From: Dasyornis broadbenti
Taxonomy: Eukaryota > Chordata > Aves > Passeriformes > Dasyornithidae
Assembly (NCBI GenBank): GCA_013397935.1
Contig: VZRN01002238.1
Coordinates: 31,349 to 95,348 of the forward strand
Length of the DNA: 64,000 nucleotides
Reading direction: 5' to 3'
A program made the position numbers and the translations under genes. This document shows positions 49,606 through 61,560 of the stretch, in pieces. Every line of letters starts with the position of its first letter. Position 1 is the stretch's first letter. The notes below the pieces were generated by a model. That model was given only the letters and a program-made list of their open reading frames with translations. It was not told where the DNA came from and searched no databases.

Positions 49606-52111
49606 GAGGGGAGAGAAAAGGAGGTTATAGTTGGCCAGATAGCTAGGTTTAGCACAATGGTTGACAAAGTGATTGCAAAGGAAAGAGCAGGAGTTAGAAC
49701 AGGACTGATAAAGATATGGATTAGAAGGTCTATTGAGTGAGAGATTGTGACTGATACCACTTGCATGCCTGCTTTCTACTTCAGCTTCTTCATAATGCTT
49801 TTTGTGGAGTTAACATTTCAGGTTTGTGTTTTCTATTTTGCTTTTTTTCAAATATGTGTGCATAGGCAAACTTCTTAACAGCAACAACAAATGATGTAGT
49901 TAAATTTTGTGTCTGATGGTTACTGATTTTGGAGTCAACACCAGGTAACTTTTGAGTGCCCCAGAATGCATCAGTTTTCCTGGTTCTGTTTTCCATTTCC
50001 AAATATGGCTTCATGCTGAATTTAAAGAGCTTTTGGTGCCCAGTTGTGAGTGAAGCAGACCTCAGTTTAAGTGGTTTTAAAACACCACTTAAAACTGTGG
50101 TCCTTAAAACTCACCAGCACCTCTGTTTAGAGGCCTGAGATTTAGAGTCTTGCTCTCTGACATTCAAAGCTTGGAAGGATGCCCTTAGTCCCTGGATAAA
50201 TATGCTTGCTAATAAATTTGCATGTAAGGATTAGCACCATTTCTTCCTAGGGTAGCTTCTTTTTTAAAAAAATATGGCGCAGTTGTACCATTGAGGATAA
50301 GGAGAGAAGATGTTCAGAGGTGAACAATAGCTTCTGTGCATGAACTTTCCCAGATGGAGCTACTCTGCTTGGCTTAGAGATAATAATGGAAGAGGGATAT
50401 GGGAGTGATGATATATGAAAGTGTGAAGGGTGAGGAGAATGAGCTGATTGGCCAAGCAATATAGGAAGGGGAGGATTTCCAGTGGAATTATCAGACAATA
50501 GTTATAAAAGAAGCAAAAAGACATTATGAAATATATATTGAATGTATTTTACTATACAATCACTGCCCAATTCTTTGATGTTAAAAGTATATGGGAGGGA
50601 AAAAAATGCATGGGTTCAAACAGAAAGTGACCAGGTTTTTGCAAGGGTGTCAACTGAAATGTTGAGCACAATGGTGTCAAGACAGACTTTGACTTAGGAT
50701 GCCCATACAACACAAAAATATGCCAGGGGAATGACCAGTCTGTCTTCTGTTTTAGGTTGGCTTAATTGTGTATTAAAGTGTTTATTGACCTTAATCAGGT
50801 AGTTCTTATGCTTATAAATGGAGTTATGGAATTATACTGTGTCATGACTAAAGTTTTCTCAATATTTTCCTCTGGATATTTTTTGTAAAATTAAATAATT
50901 TTGAGATTCACCTAAGCTTAGTAATTAAACAGTAAATGTTTTAAGAGAATGGTAATGTGTGAACTGAGCAGTTTTTTAATGAAAATGTGCCTGGCAATGG
51001 GAATTCTTGTCTACTGAAAGCAGAAAACTATTGATATTTCAAACAGACAAAAAATAAACAAAGCAAGAGAAAAATGCAAAACGTGGCAGAGCTTCTCAGC
51101 TTTTGGTCTTGGTTTGTTTTTATTTTTTAAATTTCATATTGAAAAATAACAAAAGTACTTAGCAAAATGTCATTAGGAACTGCGTTAGGGGCCGTACCCT
51201 AATTCGGTCTCAAAATGGCATCTCTGGCACAGAATTGCACAGGGCTGGCAGAAGTTTCCAGGAAGACCTACAGGGAAGCTGGGGTATGCCGCGTAGCAGT
51301 ACATGCGTGTTTAGTGAAGTTAATTGGCTTGAAAAGATGATATTCATGGTGAGATTAAAACCATCTACATGTAGTTCTTTGGCTCTGTAGCTGAATCTTT
51401 CTCCTAATTTAGGTGTCCTCAATACGTACTCATCATCTTAGTTCCTCTTAACGCAAAGTGAGATTGGAGAAACACATGATGGAGGCTGGGAGCTGCTCAT
51501 CTCTCTCTGAAATAGATATATTCTGTCTGACCACCTTAATATCCTTCAGGCAGTGTTGACTGTCTTGACGAGATATTCACTGATTACAATGGGATTTTAC
51601 CACCTACATGTGTATGTCTTAACCTTAAAGTGAATCCTGCTTTCCCCTGCAGCTTTTAGAAACAATTCCTTGGCCTTTTCTGCTCTGTACGTCCCTTTGC
51701 AACCCTTTTGCTACAATGCCTCTTTTATGCCCCATCCTGTTCTAGTCTGGTATTTCTCCCTTAATTTTTTTGCATCCCCTTAGAAGGCACACTTAATGCA
51801 GAAGATCTGTTCTGAGTCCTGTCATAGAAAAAAGCTTGTTTCAACTCTGGAACATATAGTAGAAACAATGAAATAGGTTCTAATATCAATGCTAAATCTA
51901 TGAATTATGTCACAAATCTTTCTTCAGCTATCTTTTATTTAATTGGTCTTCTTCTTTAAGAACTTCAGATCACAATTTTTTTGCCTGTGTGTCCCTCAAG
52001 TCTTTGATTAAGCTATAAACCACTGCAGTAATGCAAATAAATAAAATATATGCGAGTAGGCAGCAGGACTTTGTGACATTATATAGTTATCCTCTAAAGT
52101 ATTGGTAGCAA
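49606..52111. other. anonymous sequence
   Basis: No gene or transposon recognised. It contains a 13-bp hairpin at 50063-50097. Confidence 0.5.
50063..50097. repeat. short inverted repeat (hairpin)
   Basis: Arms CAGTTTAAGTGGT and ACCACTTAAAACTG pair with a single bulged T around an 8-base loop (TTTAAAAC). Confidence 0.85.
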
Positions 52112-52192
52112 TTTAGGTCCAAATTCAGCAAAGAATTTAAGCATGTTTCTATGCTCAGGTCATCACTGGGAAAAGCAAAGCATGTAATCTGA
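52112..52192. repeat. decayed ancient amniote palindromic repeat
   Basis: The phrase AAATTCAGCAAAGAATTTAAGCATG, followed after about 35 bp by AAAAGCAAAGCATG, matches one arm and a damaged second arm of a palindromic old repeat. I know that repeat from turtles, crocodilians and birds by its TTCAGCAAAGCACTTAAGCATG motif. Only a fragment survives. Confidence 0.45.
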
Positions 52193-54162
52193 CAAGATTG
52201 TCAAATCTGTTACGTACTTCCCTGAAAAATAGTCCCCCTGTATGTAACACATGCCTTTGACTGATGGTAGTCTTTTTCAAGAAGTACATTCAAGATTGTT
52301 GTCTTTTCAGGAGCCATGAAAGCCTTGAGCTTGTAAATTCTGTAAAATAATAAAGAAAACTAATTTCTGCCAAGTTTATGTACTTACTTTTGAGCTGGAA
52401 AATTACTAAACTTTCTATAAGGGGTTTTCTTTATCTCATTTTTTCTCCATTTGAGATTTTTAATTCCCTTTATGGATTCTTGTTTAGTGAAAAGTGTTTA
52501 CAGTGAGGACTCTCACTTAAATAAGATAACAACTAATAATAACTAGGAATCATGAAAACAAGAAGCTGAAAAGACCCATTACATTGTTTAAACCTGTCCC
52601 CTGCCATTTTAGGATTTTTCCTTGTAGTATAATTTCCAGTGCTTTCTTTGGTCCAGTTTCACTTCCTTACACTACTCTCCTAAGAACATTATCACAATAT
52701 TCAGTGCCTTCTTGTCAGTCCCCTGCATCCGGAATTCAACTATGACACTTTTACCCTGACTTCTCATATATGTGTATGAGGTATCTCTTTTTGGTACCTT
52801 TAACTTCTCCTTTTTTCCAGTTTTGGACCTTTCACCATCCTTGAGGTTTCTGCTCTTCTTTTGGTTTGTATTTGCATTCTATGAGTTTAATTTTTAATAT
52901 TTTCTCATAAGCTGTTCTTTTCATTTCCATAATTGGTTTTATTGCTTTAAAAAAAAAAAAAAAATTCAAATTCTCCAATTTGTTAATAGCTCTCTGGACT
53001 TGCTCCTCCTTCTTGCTGAAGCCAGTGGGAAAAAATGAAGGTGTGTTACTGCTCATAACTCTCTCCTGCAATTTTTATCCTGTATCCATAATAAATTAAT
53101 TTTTTTCTTCAGCTCGCTCAAATTTATGAGTATTTTGCAGTTTCTGTATCCAGTGGGACTAGGACTATTATCTATCCTGAGTGAACATAGTCATCACCTA
53201 GCTCAAATAATTCTTCTAGCTGGCAGGCCTTCTATTAACTTGACTGTCTGACTGGCTTCCAGACCAGATAGTTTGCATTCTGCCAGCTGGAAGCATGGGC
53301 AAAATTTGCAACTCAGTGTGCCTTCATGGAAATACTTTGAGGACATGAGCAGTAATTGTGAGCAGCTGAGGCCAACAACACTGATGAAAATACTACTTTG
53401 AATCCTTTGCTAAATATCAGAAGTACTGCCTAAATGAAGGCTCCAGTGTGACTATACTGAAGTTGTCATCCTTGAGATACCTGCTACTTTAGGTGTTTTC
53501 TCTCCAAAATAATGCTAAATATTCATATCATTATGGAGAGTAAAATGGTTTCTTCATATGTATGGTGCCAAATGGAGAATGCTAAGGGTAAATGTTTAAA
53601 TAGAGTTACCAGCATTTTGGCTGGGAGTGGGCATTTGATCCCCACACTTTGATCCAGTGTGCTCTTGGGTGATTTGGTCCCCCATTTGTAATGGATTTTG
53701 GCATTTTGGACCATGTATTTGAGGAAAAGAGATGCTCGAGGCCTAACAGCAAGCAGTTACTCAATATTCTATGGGATTTCTGCACATAAGAGTTGCACTC
53801 ATATACATGTTTTGTTTTTTTCACTCAGTGGTTCATGGGGACCAGGCACTAGACAGTTCAATATAAACACTTTATAGCTGCAAGAACAAAATAGTGCACC
53901 CCGCTTTAGATACGAAAGAATATTTATGCCCCACATGCCAGTAAATTACTAGTTTGGGTGCATTTTGTCTCATATCTGAGACTAGGTCAGCTTGAAATAA
54001 ATTATTTTCCTCTGAGTCTTACCTGTATTGATGTTTTGTCTGGGTGAGGCCCACTTATTTAAGTGTAGTTTCTACCATGTCCTGTGCTATGCTGGAGCAG
54101 TATTTGCAAGATATTCTGCTGAGTCTCATCAGAGTGATCTTTATAACCCTTTACTGGAGGGT
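52193..54162. other. anonymous sequence, perhaps with a very old CR1
   Basis: A stretch at 52570-52870 has weak reverse-strand CR1-like phrases (AAACCTGTCCCCTGCC near 52590, GGACCTTTCACCATCCTTG near 52825), but the similarity is too thin to call. There is a poly-A run at 52949-52963. No gene is visible. Confidence 0.4.
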
Positions 54163-55144
54163 CATAGTCAGTGGCACAGGGTGTAGTTGGAGGCCTGTCA
54201 CTAGTGGTGTTCAATACTAGGACCAGTATTGTTGAACTTATCAGTGACTTGGATGAAGGGGCAGATGCCATCTCAGCAAGCTCGCTGACAAAACAAATCT
54301 GTGAGGAGTGGCCGATACCGCAGGGGGCTGTGCAGCCCTTCAGAAGGGCCTTGATGGGCTGGACAGATGGGCAGAGAAGAACTGTGAAATTCAGCAAAGA
54401 CAAGTGCAGGGTCCTGCACCTGGGGAGGAATAACCCCATGCACAAGCACAGGCTAGGGGCTGATCTGCTGGGAGGCAGCTCCACAAAGAAGGATCTGGGG
54501 GTCCTGCTGGACAGCAAGCGGTCTGTGAGCCAGCAGTGTGTCCTCGTGGCCAAGAAGGCTGGTGTTATCCTGGGGTGCATTGGAAGAGCATTGCCAGCAG
54601 GTTTCAGGAGGTGATCCTACCTTTCAATGCAGCCCTGGTGAGGCCACATCTGGAGTGCTGTGTCCAGTTCTGGGCTCCTAAGGACAAGAGAGACATGGAA
54701 CACCTGGAGTGGATCCAATGGAGGGCTACAAAGATGATTAAGGGACTGGAGCATCTCTCTTAGAAGGAAAGGCTGAAGAATCTGGGCCTTTCAGCCTCCA
54801 GAAGAGACAACTGAGAGGGGACATGATCAGTGTCTGTCAGTATCTGGAGGGAGGGTGCCAGGAGGATGGACCAGGCTCTACTTGGTGGTGCCAAGCAATA
54901 GGGCAAGAGGCAACAGGCAGGAACTGATGCACAGGAAATTTCACCTGAACATGAGGAAGAACTTTACAGTGTGGGTGACTGAGCACTGCAACACATTGCC
55001 CAGAGAGGTTGTGGAGTCTCCCTCACTGGAGATACTCAAGAACTGTCTGGATGCAATCCTGTGCAGTGTGCTCTTGGCTGGCCCTGGTGGAGCAGATGAC
55101 CCACTGTGGTCCCTTGCAACTTTACCTATTCTATGATGCTGTGA
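54163..55144 (+). mobile_element. CR1 LINE with C-terminal half of the reverse transcriptase
   Basis: This is the best-preserved LINE in the window, nearly 1 kb and truncated at 5'. Three successive frames carry ORF2: 54171-54614 (CRVLHLGRNNPMHKHRLGAD and then KKDLGVLLDSKRSVSQQCVL), 54536-54763 (PFNAALVRPHLECCVQFWAP and WRATKMIKGLEHLS) and 54855-55136 (MHRKFHLNMRKNFTVWVTEH and REVVESPSLE). At least two frameshifts separate them. The catalytic FADD box is ruined: a 3-base deletion leaves LAD followed directly by K. The element ends ATTCTATGATGCTGTGA. It is inactive. Confidence 0.97.
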
Positions 55145-57322
55145 ATATTAACCTGTTGCTTTAACAAAAGTCACTGAGCTGGGAAAATACCAGAAATGAT
55201 CAGTATATTGGCAAGACTCTTATGGACTGGAAAGGACTATTTTTCAGATACTCATGGATTCAGAGGTAGGGACTGAGCTACTGGAATGGCCAGTATGTGC
55301 TAAACACTTCGTTAGAACCAGCTTTGCTGGTTAATCCTTGAAAAGAATGTAGTCAACCAATGGTGCTCATTCCCATCAAGAGATTTCATAGGAGCAAGAC
55401 ATTAATTACCAGAGGGGCTGCTCAACTTCAGGTCAAAAAGCAGTTACCTGATGTACATATACTCAGCAACTGCTCGGGCTTAGTAGCTGTCCTAATGCCC
55501 TGGGCTGGTGTTTCTGGGCATGCTACATGCCAGTGTTAGGAAAAGATAGGGAAGATTAAAGAATGTAAGGATTAGTGGCACTGTAAGGGCTTTCTATCCT
55601 TGGGCAGTTGCCACTATTCATTTTCATGGATATTAATAAATACAGCATGAGCAAAGCAGTAGTACCCTAATAGCTTCATTATATGGAAATCTGCTTTTTT
55701 TTTTTCATAAAAAGAATAATAATTTAAAAAAAAAAAAGGCATTTTATCATTTAGGTTGTAGTTCAAACTCTAATTTCATATTCCACGACAATAAAACTGT
55801 ATGCTTTAACTTTTGCCTATGATGCTATGTTCATCAGTCTGGTAAACAGTCTGCTGCTAGGCTGGGTAAGATACTTTGTAGCTCTTGTAAGCATACATAT
55901 TTTAATGGACAGCAATTACAGTACTCGCACAGCCTTAGCTTTCTGTCCAATAGAAAAGGGGTTAAAACTTAATAGGGATTGGGCAGGAGAGAGGGGAAAA
56001 AACCCTAGGCAGAATATCTCCACACAGAGAAACCGAGAACAGTTAATTTGTGCTCCAAACTGCTAAGAACAGCAGAAAAAGGCAACTAGTATAAATAATT
56101 AAAGCAGTGATTAGATAAATATTTGGGGAGGGGGTACTGTGGTAGTGTAATTGCTGATGTTAAGGAGAGGTGGACTTCTGTGCTTCCCTTTTGTTTTAAG
56201 GTTTCTTACAGCCCATTACTTAGTAACCTGCCATATGCCATGATTTTTAGAGTTTAAAGTATAGTTTTTAAAAAGCTTGCATAAGGAAGAACTGTAGAAC
56301 ATAGGCTGGGACGTGACTTTGTCATGCAGCATGGCAATATGATTCATTCATTTTCCCAGACTTTATTTCTCCAGAGCAGGTTCTGGGTTGGCATCCTGAG
56401 CCCTGCAAAAGAACCTCAGGGCTGAGTGGAAGGAATATAAATGCTTCACTGGAGCCAGACTCCAGCTAGGGCAGTGGCTGTCAATACACTGAGGCTGAAA
56501 TACATAGACAGGGTGGTGGGGGGAGGTGTTCTGTGGTGTTGCTGATCCCAGGAATACCTTATTTTGGGAGTAGAGAATTAGGATTTTTTATATGTTCAGT
56601 AACAGGGTTGTTGTCTGTTTCAGAGATAAACAGCTACAACATCAGAAAACTAAGCCTATGGTTTATTGTTTAAAAGGGGAAAACCCAAACATATTTTAGT
56701 AACAAAGGTGGCTTCGCACATCAATATTTCTGTAAAAAATACCTGAAGACCATAGAAAATTAAACTGGATATTAATATTCAACAAATTCAATATTTTTCC
56801 ATTGAAGAAGGGGAAAGCAACCAACTTACATCAAAATACTAAATATTCAGTGGATAATTTCTAACAAAACCCTTAAAAATAAAACTTGCATTAAAATACT
56901 CTTCAGAGCTCAGAAATACTTGCAAACACATCAAATGGCACAAGAGCTTTATTAATTCATCACTTAAACTGCTTTGATTTTTTGTGTCTGTTTTCCTGTG
57001 TTTGTATTCTTATCGTTCACAATATGAATGAGTAACGTTATAAAAACATCCTGTATGAATTGTGGGGTTCTGTGCCCCGTTAGTTTCTGTGGTAATCTGG
57101 GGATGTCCTGTGGTATCTGCACATACCGCGAGCAGAGCTCTTGCTTACACACTACAGCCAGCCTGTGCGGCGAGCCCAGCCTGGTGCTCTTGGAGACAGG
57201 GAGATGCAAGGTACCTTTTTTTTTTTTTCCCTCAGACTGTAAATGATTCCTATTCTTTGGTTCTTTGCTCCACAGAACATCCGATGTGGTGCCCAATCGG
57301 CTGAGAAAGCTGCACAGACGTC

Positions 57323-57326
<4 letters not shown>
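55145..57326. other. anonymous sequence
   Basis: No gene is recognised. Poly-T (55689-55698) and poly-A (near 55727) runs lie close together. A 110-codon reverse frame at 56964-57296 and overlapping forward frames have no family resemblance. From about 57060 the GC content rises. Confidence 0.5.
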
Positions 57327-57360
<34 letters not shown>

Positions 57361-57364
57361 TGTG
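57327..57364. repeat. (TG)n microsatellite with CG interruption
   Basis: About 15 TG units are followed by CGCG and then TGTG. It has a Z-DNA-prone composition. Confidence 0.97.
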
Positions 57365-58579
57365 GCTGCACAGCCAACTGCAGCTGGAACCTCCATTAGA
57401 GCAGCCCTATTGATTTCTGGTTCACACTGCAGTAACAGGGCTAGAGTGCAGGACAGGGGGAGAAGAAGGCGGGGTGGGGTGGAAATAATCCCAGTGGCTT
57501 AAAAACAGGATTTAACCGAAGGCACATCGGGGTGTATGTGCATTTGTATAGCACATACATGCCAGTTTCCAGAGATACGTTGCTGAGCTGTTCACTTAAA
57601 AAAACCACCACCAAAAATCCACAGGCAGAGCAATTCCCAAATCTCATGAAATAACAGTCTGCCTAGGTTTTAAATCCCACACACATATGGATTGATGTTT
57701 GATGCTTTGTCAATGCTGGGTTTGCACACCGGAGCTGGCTGCAAAATATTTCTGGTTTGTTAAAGGACTACAGGAGATGCACATTTTAAATGGCTCTTTC
57801 TCTATGTACACATTTATCTGCTTGGGGTCTGTGTGGGGGGGTTAGAAATCCAGCTCGAGTGTGTCAAGCACAGGGCATAGAGAGCTCCAGGAAGCTGCTC
57901 TGCATTTACTGGCAGTCATTTTCTCGTGATGCATAATGCACAAGGTGCCAATGCAAGCTGAGGTGTAAAAAACAGGAGNGTGTGTGAAAATGGTGTTTCT
58001 GGTAGTGATTGAGCTTTCCTCTTCATCTGAGGTTTCTTTCTCAGCTAATATCTTGGAATAATTTATAGCTGCATGTTAATATGTTTTCTTGGTATTTCAG
58101 CACATCTGTGAAGAAAATCCTTGCAAAGCAAGTGTGTCTTTTCACAATCACTGTATGTCAGCCTGGCAAACTCTAGCTGTGAGCAGTATACAGTGAAGGG
58201 GGGGAAAGCCCCCAGTACCGTTATCTGTTTTGGGGGTGGGGGAAGGGGCGACGGTAATACCTTTAAAAACCCGAAAGGCGGTAAGACATTATTAGCAAAA
58301 GCTATATTGAGCATGCTTGCCAGACAGGCAGTGCAGCGCAGCTCAGCTCTAGTTCCGCCCAGACATGTGCCTTGCCATTTTCATTTTAATCAGTCTGCTC
58401 AGGATGGCTGCTGATTCATTTTGCGGGATGGCCCCCTGGGAGCCAAGGTGAAAGCCTGAGGCGAGCTGCTATTGCATCAATGCAGCACTCCATATCAGAT
58501 ACAGGGAGGGGAGGCAAGGCTTCGGCAGCAGATCGAGTTCAAAATACCAGCCTCACTATTAAAAAAGCAAACTAGCATC
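57365..58579. other. non-repetitive sequence of regulatory texture, with one ambiguous base
   Basis: No transposon is recognised. It contains G-rich runs (GGGGGG near 57835 and 58199), an N at 57979, and conserved-looking AT-rich/octamer-like words (ATGCATAATGCAC near 57929, GGAATAATTTATAGCTGCATG near 58055). No supported exon is seen. Confidence 0.4.
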
Positions 58580-58790
58580 CCTCTTAAAAAAAAAAAAACA
58601 AAAAAACAAACAAACAAAAAAAAAAAAAACCAAAAGCCCCTCTGTGGAAGTTATAATATTAGGAAAAAAAAAAAAAAAAAAACCAAAAGCCCCTCTGGGG
58701 AAGTTATAAAATTAGGAAAAAAAAAAAAAAAAAAACCAAAAGCCCCTCTGGGGAAGTTATAAAATTAGGAAAAAAAAAAAAAAAAGGGAG
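58580..58790. repeat. A-rich tract and 53-bp minisatellite (3 units)
   Basis: After an A/CAAA-rich run (58584-58629) come three units with a 53-bp period. Each is a 34-bp core, beginning CCAAAAGCCCCTCTG and ending TTAGG, plus a tract of about 19 A (cores at 58630, 58683 and 58736; the last A-tract is 16). Cores 2 and 3 are identical, and core 1 differs at two sites. The Lys-rich 96-codon frame across it is an artefact. Confidence 0.95.
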
Positions 58791-59029
58791 AAGAAAAAAA
58801 GAAGAATTTAAATCCAACACCCTCTTCCCAGAATCATTAAATAAAACACAATTATCTGAGAAAAATCTCTTCTGCTTCTTCCTTCCCCTTGTACCCTGGA
58901 AGCACTAGAGCTACAATTTCTTTTCACAGAGCCTTGTTTAAAAAGAAAAAGGACGCTCTCTATTTCTCTATTTACCTGATAACTGGCGGGGGGTGGGATA
59001 CCTGATTTAGCTGGAGACTTTGATTTGTG
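58791..59029. other. anonymous sequence
   Basis: Purine-rich, then unremarkable. I see nothing recognisable. Confidence 0.5.
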
Positions 59030-59250
59030 GGATTGACAACCTTATTATGCAGTGAGCTTATTATTGATATTATTCTGCTCTTGGTTGCCATGACCACCTT
59101 GTGAGAGACATTCAATTTTCTCTCTTCCATCATCATTATCTATGAGGCCATCTGTTGTGGAAAATGAATTCAGCCTCATTTGCATGACTGATAAGCAAAT
59201 TTTTTTTTATCTATTTAACAGAAGGTCATATGCCGGGGATTTGGAGCTGG
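59030..59250. other. candidate conserved non-coding element (enhancer-like)
   Basis: A dense cluster of developmental transcription-factor-like words includes TTATTATTGATATTATTC, GGTTGCCATGACCACC, GAGGCCATCTGTTGTGG, CCTCATTTGCATGACTGATAAG (octamer) and GAAGGTCATATG. It has no repeat signature and no open frame. The texture strongly resembles vertebrate conserved enhancers. Alignment was not possible here. Confidence 0.38.
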
Positions 59251-59506
59251 TGAAAAAAAAAAAAGTGGAGAAAAAAAAAAAGGCATCTCGAGAGGATGAG
59301 TGGGAGTGCGTGCATTAGAGGATGTATGTGGAAGTAAAACAGATCCCTCAGGCCTGCTAGCCTATCCTACTGCATTTGTCATTCCTGCCAGGGCGACATT
59401 TTTTTCCCCCTAAGCTTCTGCACACTAAAGAGAGTGAGAGCTTTTTCCCTGCAGTCTTCTTGAAGCCCCCCTGGTTTTTTTACTCAGTGTTGGTGGGTGT
59501 ATTTTA

Positions 59507-59530
59507 ATATATATATATATATATATATAT
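59507..59530. repeat. (AT)12 microsatellite
   Basis: Twelve uninterrupted AT units. Confidence 0.97.
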
Positions 59531-61099
59531 TTTGAATTCCCTGGAACATGGGGTATCTTTTCAGTGTTCAGTGAAGAAAAAAGCAGCCTTTTCTGGGTCT
59601 CTGTGGTATGCTTCTTACTCCTCATCCTTTCAAAGTTGTAGTAAGCCAGGGTGTTTCTTAACCATGCTGAAATGTCTTGCTTGTGTTTTACTTGTAAATG
59701 GTTAACAGTGCAGGTGTGGGCTATGTTTTGTGCAGGGCGGGGGTTGATTCTTGCAGCTAACTGGGAAGATTATTGTGATTTTTGCAGTCGTTCTGTAGCT
59801 TGTACTTAAATGTCCATTGTTTGTTCTTTTCAAGTTCTTCTGGCAATACTGCTGTGCAGCTGAAATTGTATTGGGCTGTAGAATAGCTGATAAAAAAATC
59901 CTAAAGAATGTGTTTACTATGTGACTGCATAATGTTGCATGCATTAAGCATGTTGTTGTTTATATAAACTTGCTGCATGTGGACAGTACTTGTTTGATAT
60001 GGAGAACCTGAGACAGAAACTTCACAGATTGGAAAGCTCAATGACAGGCAAATGCAATTAAATAAAAGATTGTAAGATACTATGTTTTGCACTAAAATGA
60101 ATTTTGGAAACAATGGATTTTTACTTTTAAGGGGAACACTTGTATAACTAGCATTTTTGAAACAACACTATCTTAAATGTTTCGTATCTGTATTACATTT
60201 TATTTAAAAAGAAAAAGCTTTGTAAATAAGCGGTGGTTAATTCAGTTAACTCTCTGAAAACATCATCATATACATTTAAATTTTAAAATAGTTCTGATAA
60301 GTATGACTGTAGTCCATGTACATTCAGTGCAGATTTGTTAATCCTATTATTTAGTGCTAAAATGTAACCAAAGAGTATAAAAGAAAACAACTTACATCAG
60401 TAAAACAGAAACTACCTAGTGTCTTATGGAAGAGGTGTTACACAGGTTTGTTTCTTTTAATTGTCACTAACAAAGATTAAACTAAATGAAACAGAAGCAT
60501 GCCATTTTCTTCTGAGTTCTGAACAATGTGCACAGCCTCATCTAGGCAGAGGAGGTTTTTTTAAACCTTTATTTGTTTTCTGAAGAAGTAACGTGTGGAT
60601 AAAAGTAGTCTTTTTACATGAAAAATGCTTTTCCTGGTTGGTGATAACACCTTTAAAGGTGAAAAAGGAGAAATGCAGTACTCTTTTTTTTTTTTGCAAA
60701 TAAATACTTTTGGATTTTACTTGTAATCTATGGGAAATATTTTCTTATATTTCACACTTGCTATAGAGAAATGGTCATGGGTGCTGGATTTCAGGTGGCG
60801 AGAAGTTTCACTTTTATTGAGGTCAGCTAGAGACTAGATCTCTGACTTGCCTACATTAAGTAACTTACTCTAAATTACTTGATTAAAATTCCTATTTTTT
60901 ATGGAGTTTTTTTGTTTGTTTTAGGAAACACTCTGAAACAGATCTAGCATTAACTTGTTGTGGTAATCTATTGCTGGTAGTTGTTTAAAGGGTACTCTTT
61001 TCTCCTATCCCTCTGATTTCAGAAAGAGTATCTTTCTTGTACATTTTTAAAAAGGAATAAGATTTAATGCTTTTTTAGCATCCGCCATATTTATCATGC
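59531..61099. other. anonymous AT-rich sequence
   Basis: No gene or transposon recognised. Poly-T near 60686. Confidence 0.5.
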
Positions 61100-61560
61100 T
61101 TATTGGAATCTGTGGTGGAAGTTAGCTCACGAACTAATTTCACACTCAGAGCTCAGCCCAGTGCAGCTCTGGCAGCTGCAGGGAGTGGAGGGTGTCTGAA
61201 ACGGTGCGAGTTTCCTCAATGGACTTCAGCTGGAAGTAATGGGATACTGTGCATTAGCAGGCTGTCTTGTAGCACGCAAAGGTTGAGGTCTCCGTCTTAT
61301 CCCCACCTCCCCCCTCCACTTGAATTGTCAGCATCTTCCAGAGGCTGGTGAATAAAACCTGCTAAACTTCGGGAAAAGCATAACAGATAATGCAGTCGAT
61401 TCCCTTCCCCTGCCCCCCAAAAGTTAATTACCGAGCTTGGTTGGATTTCTCCCCGCCACCCTGACATTTGACTGCTGCTAATTCACTGATTAATCTCATT
61501 AATGTGATTATAGCAGGATTTGGAGTTGGCTGCCATTGTTCTGCAGACAGCGCTATTCAG
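61100..61560. other. candidate conserved non-coding element, homeodomain-site rich
   Basis: A run of TAAT/ATTA core sites occurs between 61420 and 61515 (AAGTTAATTACCG, GCTAATTCACTGATTAATCTCATTAATGTGATTATAG), followed by GCCATTGTTCTGCAG, which contains a SOX-like ATTGTT core. It adjoins a GC-rich block at 61550-61690. There is no repeat signature. This combination is typical of promoter-proximal regulatory DNA of developmental genes, but the assignment is inference. Confidence 0.38.

Noticed and set aside
52570..52870. Very old reverse-strand CR1/L3-like fragment
   Set aside because: Only two weak phrases in the right order. Noted under the interval but not called as an element.
54059..54580. 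173-codon reverse-strand frame
   Set aside because: It is antisense to the CR1 reverse transcriptase and is explained entirely by that element.
58101..58196. Possible exon after a TTTCAG acceptor, with a Cys-containing 31-codon frame ending in TGA
   Set aside because: The polypyrimidine tract is weak, there is no domain match and no good donor follows. It is indistinguishable from chance.
58472..58762. Lysine-rich 96-codon forward frame
   Set aside because: It is produced by A-tracts and the 53-bp minisatellite.
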